Source of the DNA: an uncultured Rhodospirillaceae bacterium
GTDB lineage: Bacteria; Pseudomonadota; Alphaproteobacteria; Rhodospirillales; Casp-alpha2
Assembly (NCBI GenBank): GCA_913048145.1
Contig: CAJWVP010000008.1
Span: 1-22,014 of the forward strand
Direction: 5' to 3'
Length of the DNA stretch: 22,014 nt
Below the pieces are notes generated by a model, which searched no databases, had not been told where the DNA came from, and saw only the letters and a list, made by a program, of their open reading frames with translations. Positions 1 through 5,960 of the stretch are shown in pieces. How positions within the stretch are numbered: the stretch's first letter is position 1; every line of letters starts with the position of its first letter. A program made the position numbers and the translations under genes.

Positions 1-66
1 CATGACACGCGGTGCTCACTCTTGCATGCTTGCTTGCTTGCTGCGGCTGCTGCCTTGTTCCTGCAG
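1..66 (+). other. Possible 3' end of a eukaryotic spliceosomal intron
   Basis: This stretch carries a CTTG-rich repeat (about 28-41) and a pyrimidine-rich run that ends in CTGCAG at 61-66. That is the layout of a spliceosomal 3' splice site, and aquaporin-like coding sequence begins soon after it. Reading through in frame gives a Cys/Leu-rich peptide that matches no aquaporin N-terminus I know, so it is probably not coding. The call depends on the following segment being eukaryotic. A low-complexity N-terminal extension is the alternative. Confidence 0.35.
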
Positions 67-457
67 GGTCGCGACGCCCACTGAGGCACCCGTCGCCCCC
101 CAAGGCCATGAGGAGTCGCCGCACCTGTTCTCCATGCGGTCTACCTCGCCGTGGTTCATCGAGTTTGCCGGCACCTTCTGCATCGGCCTCGTGTTCTCCA
201 TGGCCTCCGGCTTCTCCCACCCCCTCGCCACCGGCGCCATCTACATGGCCGTCACCTACATGGGCGCCCACATCTCCGGCGCGCACTTCAACCCCGTCAT
301 CACCGTGACCCGCGCCATCGTGTCGCTGGTCGCGAACATCCGCGTCAAGCGTGACCCGTCGCTCAAGGCCGACCGCAACATCGCGCTGGAGACGTCCTTC
401 ACCTTCGTCAACGCCATCGCCTACATCTTCGCGCAGCTGTTCGGCGCCATCCTGGCG
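67..457 (+). CDS. Aquaporin (MIP family) N-terminal half, fragment, eukaryote-like
   Basis: Numbered from an ATG at position 2, the frame shows a first membrane helix around residues 52-70, a second around 76-92, and the half-helix motif SGAHFNPV at 92-99, whose NPV corresponds to the first NPA box of the aquaporin/MIP family. A third helix lies around 137-152. These proteins conduct water or small neutral solutes. The second half, with helices 4-6 and the second NPA box, is absent because the sequence switches to another gene near 437-457. Codons here end almost only in C or G, quite unlike the bacterial genes that follow, and a splice-acceptor-like sequence lies just upstream. Dense GC3 of this kind is seen in some algae and other protists. 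I infer a eukaryotic origin but cannot name the group. The 5' boundary is a guess. Confidence 0.55.
437..457. other. Chimeric junction between aquaporin and oligopeptidase B sequences
   Basis: The 21 bases encode Leu-Phe-Gly-Ala-Ile-Leu-Ala (residues 146-152 from position 2). This peptide suits both the third helix of an aquaporin and the segment just before the DVPFVDVLNTM block of oligopeptidase B. Left of it everything is aquaporin-like with extreme GC3; right of it everything is S9A peptidase with mixed third positions. A short shared word of this kind is a typical site of assembler misjoins or amplification chimeras. Confidence 0.7.
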
Positions 458-829
458 GACGTTCCGTTCGTAGATGTTCTGAACACCATGCTCGATGACA
501 CGCTACCCCTGACGCCGCCGGAATGGCCGGAGTGGGGCAATCCGATCGTATATCCAGAAGCCTATGATTACATCCGATCCTATTCGCCATACGACAACGT
601 AGCCGCCAAGGATTATCCTAATATTTTTGTCACGGCGGGCCTGACGGACCCGCGGGTTACGTACTGGGAGCCGGCGAAGTGGGTGGCTAAACTTCGTGAG
701 TTGAAGACGGACGACAATACGATTTGTCTGAAGACAAATATGGATGCGGGCCATGGCGGCGCGTCGGGTCGGTTCGATCGCTTGAAGGAAACGGCGGAAC
801 TTTATGCATTTGTGTTGTCCGTCCTTTAA
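455..829 (+). CDS. ptrB: Oligopeptidase B (S9A serine peptidase), C-terminal fragment
   Basis: About 123 residues match the C-terminal end of oligopeptidase B, a cytoplasmic peptidase of the prolyl oligopeptidase clan that cleaves short peptides after Arg or Lys. Recognisable blocks are DVPFVDVLNTMLDD, EWPEWGNP, SYSPYDNV, the YWEPAKWVAKLR segment and DAGHGGASGRF. In the joined frame the catalytic Asp is D216 (GLTDPRV) and the catalytic His is H251 (AGHGG). The serine elbow, normally upstream, is missing, as is the whole propeller domain of this roughly 700-residue family. The loss fits truncation by the chimeric join rather than gene decay, since what remains is well conserved. The gene ends with TAA 23 bases before the antiporter start, so the two may be cotranscribed in the real genome. 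Confidence 0.85.
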   Translation, partial: ADVPFVDVLNTMLDDTLPLTPPEWPEWGNPIVYPEAYDYIRSYSPYDNVAAKDYPNIFVTAGLTDPRVTYWEPAKWVAKLRELKTDDNTICLKTNMDAGHGGASGRFDRLKETAELYAFVLSVL

Positions 830-852
830 CGTCTGAGTGCTAAAGTCCTTAC

Positions 853-2481
853 ATGGAAGGACATGCCCACGAGGCCCTGACCGGGATTGCCGCCGTTGCC
901 GTGGCAGCGTTGGCCTGTGGGGTAATCCTGGAGCGTCTCCGCCAACCGGCCATCGTCGGATATATTCTGGCCGGTGTATTGCTCGGGCCGTCGGGTCTGG
1001 GCTTGGTGCAGGACCGCACCGGCATCGACAGCCTGGCGGAACTGGGTGTCCTCATGCTGCTGTTTCTGATCGGCATGGAATTGTCGTTGCGCGCGTTCCG
1101 GCGGGTCTGGGTTCTGGCCTTGGTGACCACGTCGGTGCAGATCGGCGCCAGCGTGGGCGTCATGTTGATCGCCGCGCGGTTGCTTGGTTGGTCCGTTCCG
1201 GCGGCAATCCTGTTTGGATTTGCGATCGCGCTCTCATCTACGGCTGTGGCTGTGAAAGTCATGGAAAGCCTGGGTGAGTTGCGTCGTCGTACGGGGCGAA
1301 TCGCCGTCGGTGTGCTGATTGCCCAAGATCTGGCCGTGGTGCCCATGATGATTACCGTCAACGCCATGGGCGGCGACAGTGTCGACTGGCTGGTGGTGCC
1401 GAAAATTCTGTTCTCGGTAGCCTTCCTGGTCGGGCTGATCCTGTACTTGAGCGGTGGGCGAAAGGTGGAACTGCCGTTTTCGAGGGTCGTCGCTGGGCAC
1501 GCGGACCTGTTGCCGTTGAGTGCATTGTGTTTCTGTTTCGGCCTGGCGGCGTTGTCGGGCTTGTTGGGGCTCTCGGCGGCTTACGGGGCATTCTTAGCCG
1601 GGCTGATCATCGGCAACTCTACCGACCGTCAACCCATGTTGGGAGCCACGCAACCCATCCAAAGCGTCTTGATGATGGTGTTTTTCCTGTCTGTGGGGCT
1701 CTTGATAGACCTTGATTACATCTGGGACAATCTAAGCATTGTGCTGGCCCTGTTTGCGATCATCACCATCTTCAAGACGGCCATTAACGTGGCCGCGCTT
1801 ACCTTAATGGGTCAGGCGCTGCACCACGCTTTCTTGGCTGGGATTATGATCGCTCAGGTGGGCGAATTCTCTTTCCTTTTGGCAGTAATTGCGGTCGACG
1901 TTAACGTCATCAGCGAAACCAACAGCCGCCTAATCATCGCCGTCACGGTCATGAGCCTGGCATTGAGCCCGCTTTGGGTTTTCACGGGCCGCCGCGTCCA
2001 GTTGCTGGTGAGCTACGGCGTTACGGAAGGCCGCGAGTTGATGAAGCTGGTCTACGGCCCTGAGGTGGAGTTGCTTTCGGACGCTATCGGCGGCGCCCGC
2101 ACAAGCACGCAGCGCCAGCTTCGCAGGGCCGCGTTTTGGCTCCGCCGCCGTCGTTTGCGGCGCAAACGGGAACACGAAACGGCCCAATTGTCAGAAGCGG
2201 ACACTCCATTCATAAAAACCGGGGATACGAGTGCCGCCGTCGAGATCCCTCTGCCTGAGAAAACCGAACCCCAGCGAGTGTGCCCGCAGACAGAACCTCC
2301 GGTGATCGATGTCGATTCCATGCCGACGTCTCAGGCGAAGGCGGCACCGAAGCCAAAGCACGCACTACGAAAGGCGGGGATACGAAAATCGACGTCCAAG
2401 ACGGTGACCATCGGTAAGGGCGCGCCAGCCAAGAAACCGCGTTCCCGACGCAAACCAACCGGGTCTCGCAAAGATGCCTGA
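853..2481 (+). CDS. CPA2-family monovalent cation:proton antiporter (KefB-like, no RCK domain)
   Basis: A 542-residue inner-membrane protein of the Na_H_Exchanger fold, CPA2 (KefB/RosB-like) branch, expected to exchange K+ or Na+ for protons. The first ~375 residues are membrane helices. Family landmarks include QPAIVGYILAGVLLGPSGLG (31-50), SSTAV (128-132) and QDLAVVP (158-164), with D159 in the ion-path helix. KefB and KefC carry a Rossmann RCK/TrkA-N domain after the membrane part. Here it is replaced by a ~165-residue tail that is Arg-rich near 420-440 and Lys/Arg/Pro-rich at the end, and looks disordered. The last 8 bases overlap rnhB, suggesting translational coupling. No strong ribosome binding site precedes the ATG at 853, so the start is the least certain part. 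The transported ion is not readable from sequence. Confidence 0.88.
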   Translation: MEGHAHEALTGIAAVAVAALACGVILERLRQPAIVGYILAGVLLGPSGLGLVQDRTGIDSLAELGVLMLLFLIGMELSLRAFRRVWVLALVTTSVQIGASVGVMLIAARLLGWSVPAAILFGFAIALSSTAVAVKVMESLGELRRRTGRIAVGVLIAQDLAVVPMMITVNAMGGDSVDWLVVPKILFSVAFLVGLILYLSGGRKVELPFSRVVAGHADLLPLSALCFCFGLAALSGLLGLSAAYGAFLAGLIIGNSTDRQPMLGATQPIQSVLMMVFFLSVGLLIDLDYIWDNLSIVLALFAIITIFKTAINVAALTLMGQALHHAFLAGIMIAQVGEFSFLLAVIAVDVNVISETNSRLIIAVTVMSLALSPLWVFTGRRVQLLVSYGVTEGRELMKLVYGPEVELLSDAIGGARTSTQRQLRRAAFWLRRRRLRRKREHETAQLSEADTPFIKTGDTSAAVEIPLPEKTEPQRVCPQTEPPVIDVDSMPTSQAKAAPKPKHALRKAGIRKSTSKTVTIGKGAPAKKPRSRRKPTGSRKDA

Positions 2482-3097
2482 TTGGACCTTTGAGGATGCG
2501 GCCCGGCGCGCTGGCCATGACGTCATCGCCGGCGTTGACGAGGCTGGCCGCGGCCCATGGGCGGGCCCCGTGGTCGCCGGGGCGGCGATCTTGGATCGTC
2601 ACAATCTGTCCTCGGCGCTGCGGACGGGACTGGATGATTCGAAGAAGCTCAAGCCTGACGCCCGTGAAGACCTGTTCGCCGAACTCTGGGCTACCGCCCG
2701 CATCGGTGTCGGGGAGGCCAGCGTCGATGAGATCGACATCATGAACATCCTGCAGGCGACGATGCTGGCTATGGCGCGCGCGGTTGCCGTCTTGGGCGAC
2801 CCCACGCCGAGTTACGCGTTGATCGATGGGAACAGCGAACCGGCGCTGGCGTGCTCTTTCGAATGCGTGGTCAAAGGGGACGGGCATTCGCTTTCTATTG
2901 CGGCCGCCTCCATCGTGGCGAAGGTCACCCGGGATCGTATCATGCGTAAACTGGACGCCCGCCACCCGGGTTATGGCTGGGCCTCCAATGCCGGTTATGG
3001 GACCCGGGAACATCAGGATGCGCTGGCTCGCCTGGGTATAACCTCGTTCCATCGGAAAAGCTTCGCGCCAATCCGCAAGATATTGAGTCCCGACTGA
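2474..3097 (+). CDS. rnhB: Ribonuclease HII
   Basis: A 207-residue cytoplasmic enzyme that cuts the RNA strand of RNA-DNA hybrids and starts removal of single ribonucleotides misincorporated in DNA. The catalytic acidic residues line up with the family: D22 and E23 in GVDEAGRG, D118 in LIDGN and D136 in VKGDG. Other conserved blocks are DDSKKL, SIAAASIVAKVTRD and GYGT. Length is typical. It starts inside the end of the antiporter gene (8-base overlap), and ccrM lies 72 bases after its stop on the same strand. Placement of rnhB just before ccrM is, to my recollection, a common arrangement in Alphaproteobacteria, so this part reads as an ordinary chromosomal locus. Confidence 0.97.
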   Translation: MPDWTFEDAARRAGHDVIAGVDEAGRGPWAGPVVAGAAILDRHNLSSALRTGLDDSKKLKPDAREDLFAELWATARIGVGEASVDEIDIMNILQATMLAMARAVAVLGDPTPSYALIDGNSEPALACSFECVVKGDGHSLSIAAASIVAKVTRDRIMRKLDARHPGYGWASNAGYGTREHQDALARLGITSFHRKSFAPIRKILSPD

Positions 3098-3168
3098 GTC
3101 ACGGGCTCCATATCTTGCGTTGAATCGCCTCTAACCCTTTGATTCCATTTCGATCTTGACGGCGACTC
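3085..3168 (+). promoter_or_regulatory. Cluster of five GANTC methylation sites before ccrM
   Basis: GANTC occurs at 3085-3089 (GAGTC), 3096-3100 (GAGTC), 3122-3126 (GAATC), 3141-3145 (GATTC) and 3164-3168 (GACTC). That is five copies in 84 bp against about 0.3 expected by chance. The first two lie at the end of rnhB, one of them over its stop codon; the other three are in the 72-base gap before ccrM. GANTC is the target of the CcrM enzyme encoded next. In Caulobacter, methylation of GANTC sites in the ccrM promoter/leader lowers its transcription, so I infer an autoregulatory, replication-timed switch. A TAACCC at 3132-3137 weakly resembles half of a CtrA box. No clear -35/-10 pair was identified. 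Confidence 0.6.
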
Positions 3169-3169
3169 C

Positions 3170-4321
3170 ATGGTTCTTCATGCTGCGCCGACTATGGGCA
3201 GAGATTATAAAAAAAAACGGGGAAGGCTCGGCCCGGCCCCGACCATTAGCCCGCCGGCATTCGCCGACAGCATCCTGATCGGTGACTGCATCGAACAGAT
3301 GAACTCCTTGCCAGAAGCCAGCATCGACATGGTGTTCGCCGATCCGCCGTACAATCTTCAATTGGAGGGTGAACTGCATAGGCCAAATAATTCCAAGGTC
3401 GATGCCGTCAACGATGACTGGGATCAGTTCGAAAGCTTCGCCGCGTATGACCAGTTCAGCCGGGATTGGTTGGTTGCTGCGCGGCGGGTGTTGAAGCCCG
3501 ACGGCACGCTTTGGGTCATCGGCAGCTATCACAACATTTTTCGAGTCGGCACGGCCCTACAGGATCTGGGCTACTGGATGCTCAATGATGTTATCTGGCG
3601 GAAAAACAATCCCATGCCTAATTTCCGCGGCCGACGGTTCACCAATGCCCACGAGACTATGATCTGGTGCGCCCGGTCGAAAGTTTCCAAATACCGGTTT
3701 AATTACGAATCCATGAAGGCCCTGAACGACGATCTCCAAATGCGTTCTGACTGGCTCATGCCGATCTGTTCGGGTGTTGAGCGGTTGAAGATCGACGGTA
3801 AGAAGGCCCATCCCACCCAGAAGCCGGAAGGTTTGCTGTACCGGACCATCATCGCCGCCACGAACGTCGGTGACACGGTGCTCGACCCCTTTTTTGGTAG
3901 CGGCACCACGGGCGCCGTGGCGAAGAAGCTAGGCCGCCACTATGTGGGCATCGAACAGGACAAGGTTTACGCGGCCATCGCCAAGAAGCGGATCGGCAAG
4001 ATCCGCCGTATCTCAGAGGAAGATATCTTGAAAATCGAACAAAAACGGGAACAGCCCCGCATCCCCTTCGGCTGGCTCCTGGAGCGTGGCCTGCTGGAGC
4101 CCGGCCAAGTGCTGACCGATAGCCGGCGCCGTCATTCCGCGCGCGTGCGCGCCGACGGTACGCTGATTACGGGTGACTTCAAGGGTTCCATCCACCAAGT
4201 CGGAGCCTTTGTGCAGAAGGCTCCGGCCTGCAACGGCTGGCAGTACTGGTACGTGGAGAAGTGGGGAAAGCTGGTCCCCATTGATCTCTACCGCCAGAAG
4301 ATTCGCGCCGAACTTCACTGA
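3170..4321 (+). CDS. ccrM: CcrM-type adenine-N6 DNA methyltransferase (GANTC)
   Basis: An orphan cell-cycle methyltransferase that transfers a methyl group from S-adenosylmethionine to adenine in GANTC. It is a beta-class enzyme: catalytic DPPY at 58-61 comes before the cofactor motif DPFFGSGTTG at 239-248, and HPTQKP is at 214-219. Stretches such as NSKVDAVNDDWDQFESFAAYD and IGSYHNIFRVG follow Caulobacter CcrM closely. Residues ~297-383 form the C-terminal domain (PFGWLLERGLL, GSIHQVGAFVQ, APACNGW) that in CcrM takes part in DNA recognition. No restriction enzyme gene is adjacent. Compared with Caulobacter CcrM there are ~32 extra N-terminal residues, basic and encoded over a run of nine A. 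ATG 3170 and ATG 3194 are both possible starts; neither has a good Shine-Dalgarno. The 3' end overlaps the convergent MFS gene by 7 bases. Confidence 0.96.
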   Translation: MVLHAAPTMGRDYKKKRGRLGPAPTISPPAFADSILIGDCIEQMNSLPEASIDMVFADPPYNLQLEGELHRPNNSKVDAVNDDWDQFESFAAYDQFSRDWLVAARRVLKPDGTLWVIGSYHNIFRVGTALQDLGYWMLNDVIWRKNNPMPNFRGRRFTNAHETMIWCARSKVSKYRFNYESMKALNDDLQMRSDWLMPICSGVERLKIDGKKAHPTQKPEGLLYRTIIAATNVGDTVLDPFFGSGTTGAVAKKLGRHYVGIEQDKVYAAIAKKRIGKIRRISEEDILKIEQKREQPRIPFGWLLERGLLEPGQVLTDSRRRHSARVRADGTLITGDFKGSIHQVGAFVQKAPACNGWQYWYVEKWGKLVPIDLYRQKIRAELH

Positions 4322-5535
4322 GCCGCGTGGTGGCGCCGCTCCCAGCGGCGCAGCCAACATAGATAAATTCCGCCCAGTGCCGACACGCCGGCAAAGACGC
4401 CGAAGGTGGCTGTATAGCTGCCAAGCACCGCATGCGTGGCCGTGAACGCCGGCGGTCCGACAAGGATGCCGGCGAAGCTGACTACGAGAACGGCGCCGGT
4501 GGCCTTGCTGGTGGCGTCTACAGGAGCGATGCGCGCGATCTCCGCCATGAAGACCCCGTTCCAGCCGACAGCAGCGAAACTGAACAGGGCCATCAGTGCA
4601 TAGACCCAAACATGGGGCGATTGGGCTGTGAGCGCCGATGTGGCCAGGGCGAAAACGACACTTAACAACGCGATCATCAGGAGCGCCGCGTTGCCATCGC
4701 GTATACGATCCGCCAGCCATCCCCACCATAGTCGGCCGGTGACCCCGGCGATCTGCAGGATTGCCAGAATGATTCCCGCTTCGATTAGGCCAAAGCCCAG
4801 ATCGGTCACCAGCATGGTTACAGTGAAGGTGGTCAGGCACAGCTGCATGGCCGCGAAACAAAAGGCGACGAATCCGTAATAGCGGAGCCGTCGTTCATGC
4901 CACATGATCGCCATCTCTGTGAGCGGATTGCGTTTTAGCGAATGGGCCGGGTCCCGGTCCGCGTCCCAACTCCACCGCAACGGCTGCATGGCTAGTGCCA
5001 CAGCCACGGTGACGGCAACGCCGACGATCAATGGCGCTTGCGGCCCCCACGTTAGCGCCACTGGCGGCGCCATGAAGCCCGCCGCCGCGCCGCCCAGTGG
5101 CACAGATGTCTGCTTAATGGAAAATAGGAAATTCCGGTCTGTTGGGGTCGTTACCCGAGCCAGGAGGTGTGAGGCCGGCGGATTGGTCAGGGCATATCCG
5201 AGCCCACAGAATACCGCGCCCACGGCCAAAACGCCCAACGACGGTACCGCCATCAGCGCCGCGCCGACCGCGGATAGCATCAAGGCCAATTGGCTGGCCC
5301 GCAACGCCCCCCAGCGGCGCACCACGGTTCCCGACATGGCCGAAAGCGCCGCCGCCCCAAAATAGGCGATGCCGATCTGGATGCCGACCATGGCGGGTTC
5401 AACTTCCAGCATGGCTGCCATTTCTGGGGCGATCGCTGCTGGTATCACCACATTCATGGTGACCAACGCCTGTACCGTCGTGGTGGTCAGGAGAACGAGA
5501 AATTTGTTGGGTGGATGAGCTAGTGTCTTAGCCAT
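4315..5535 (-). CDS. Major facilitator superfamily (MFS) transporter
   Basis: A 406-residue protein made almost wholly of hydrophobic helices, with the length and two-half layout of a 12-helix MFS permease of the inner membrane. The loop between helices 2 and 3 carries a divergent motif A (SGTVVRRWGALRASQL), and the second half repeats a related loop (GRLWWGWLADRIRDGNAAL). Such proteins move small molecules using the proton gradient. The substrate cannot be told, and both import and export are possible. Its start overlaps the end of the upstream small secreted-protein gene by 8 bases, so the two are almost certainly cotranscribed and translationally coupled. Its 3' end runs 7 bases into convergent ccrM, leaving no room for a terminator between them. 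Confidence 0.9.
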   Translation of the reverse strand: MAKTLAHPPNKFLVLLTTTTVQALVTMNVVIPAAIAPEMAAMLEVEPAMVGIQIGIAYFGAAALSAMSGTVVRRWGALRASQLALMLSAVGAALMAVPSLGVLAVGAVFCGLGYALTNPPASHLLARVTTPTDRNFLFSIKQTSVPLGGAAAGFMAPPVALTWGPQAPLIVGVAVTVAVALAMQPLRWSWDADRDPAHSLKRNPLTEMAIMWHERRLRYYGFVAFCFAAMQLCLTTFTVTMLVTDLGFGLIEAGIILAILQIAGVTGRLWWGWLADRIRDGNAALLMIALLSVVFALATSALTAQSPHVWVYALMALFSFAAVGWNGVFMAEIARIAPVDATSKATGAVLVVSFAGILVGPPAFTATHAVLGSYTATFGVFAGVSALGGIYLCWLRRWERRHHAAQ

Positions 5536-5845
5536 TGACCTTGGCGGCTTTTTCGCAATCCCTGCGGATCATGCCGGCGGTTGCGCGCTGACGTTCCTCA
5601 TCATCCCAAACTTGCTCCAGCAAAAATTTTAGGCTGTCGCGCTGTTGGCGTGTATCCGCCTCGGTCAGTTGCCGATTGAGCTTGGTGATGGCGGACTGAC
5701 GATTGCGTTCAATCTCCGCGATCAGGGCGTTGAAATCTTCCACGCATTCCCGCGTGGTCACAGCCCCCGCCGGGGTCATCATGACTCCCAGGGCCACAAG
5801 GAGGGTAGTGATTGCAAGCGAAACGGAGGAGGGTATGCGGTTCAT
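5528..5845 (-). CDS. Small secreted helical protein of unknown function
   Basis: A 105-residue protein I do not recognise. Residues 1-28 form a signal peptide: Met-Asn-Arg, a hydrophobic stretch (SLAITTLLVALGVMM) and an AGA|VT cleavage site near 28. The mature ~77 residues are rich in Glu, Arg, Gln and Lys with heptad-like spacing, probably one or two long helices. There are just two cysteines, C34 and C97, placed to pin the two ends of a helical hairpin by a disulfide in the periplasm. The gene overlaps the start of the MFS transporter by 8 bases, so its product may act with that transporter. It is divergent from prpD across a 115-base gap. Signal peptide, length and coupling make a real gene likely; the function is open. 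Confidence 0.75.
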   Translation of the reverse strand: MNRIPSSVSLAITTLLVALGVMMTPAGAVTTRECVEDFNALIAEIERNRQSAITKLNRQLTEADTRQQRDSLKFLLEQVWDDEERQRATAGMIRRDCEKAAKVNG

Positions 5846-5960
5846 AAGCTTTGGGTACCTTTTCCCGACTAGCTTCCCACCCCTGGCGGGGCCGCGTCAA
5901 TCACGGTGGATTTCGAGGGGTCGAGGGGATAGGGTCGACGCGACCAAGGAGGATCCGCAC
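5846..5960. promoter_or_regulatory. Divergent intergenic region with prpD ribosome binding site
   Basis: This 115-base gap separates two divergent genes and so should hold promoters for both. The clearest element is AAGGAGG at 5946-5952, eight bases before ATG 5961, which fixes the start of prpD even though the frame stays open much further upstream. A perfect tandem octamer, TCGAGGGG twice, lies at 5913-5928, with GGGTCGA recurring at 5932-5938. These could be operator half-sites, but no regulator gene is present to match them. No confident -35/-10 pair was found. Confidence 0.45.

Noticed and set aside
28..41. Short CTTG repeats at the left end as a CRISPR or microsatellite element
   Set aside because: Only about three and a half tetranucleotide copies; no spacer structure and too short to mean more than local low complexity.
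2210..3052. A 280-codon open frame antisense to rnhB and the antiporter tail
   Set aside because: It lies fully across well-recognised genes on the other strand, has Arg/Gly/Pro-rich composition typical of a mirror frame in GC-rich DNA, and shows no known domain.
4013..4861. A 282-codon minus-strand frame overlapping ccrM and the MFS gene
   Set aside because: It is Cys/His/Arg-rich and out of frame with the MFS gene on the same strand; a frame shadow.
5703..5960. Longer start for prpD, giving 86 extra residues
   Set aside because: The extension overlaps the divergent secreted-protein gene, is not PrpD-like, and AAGGAGG sits just before ATG 5961.
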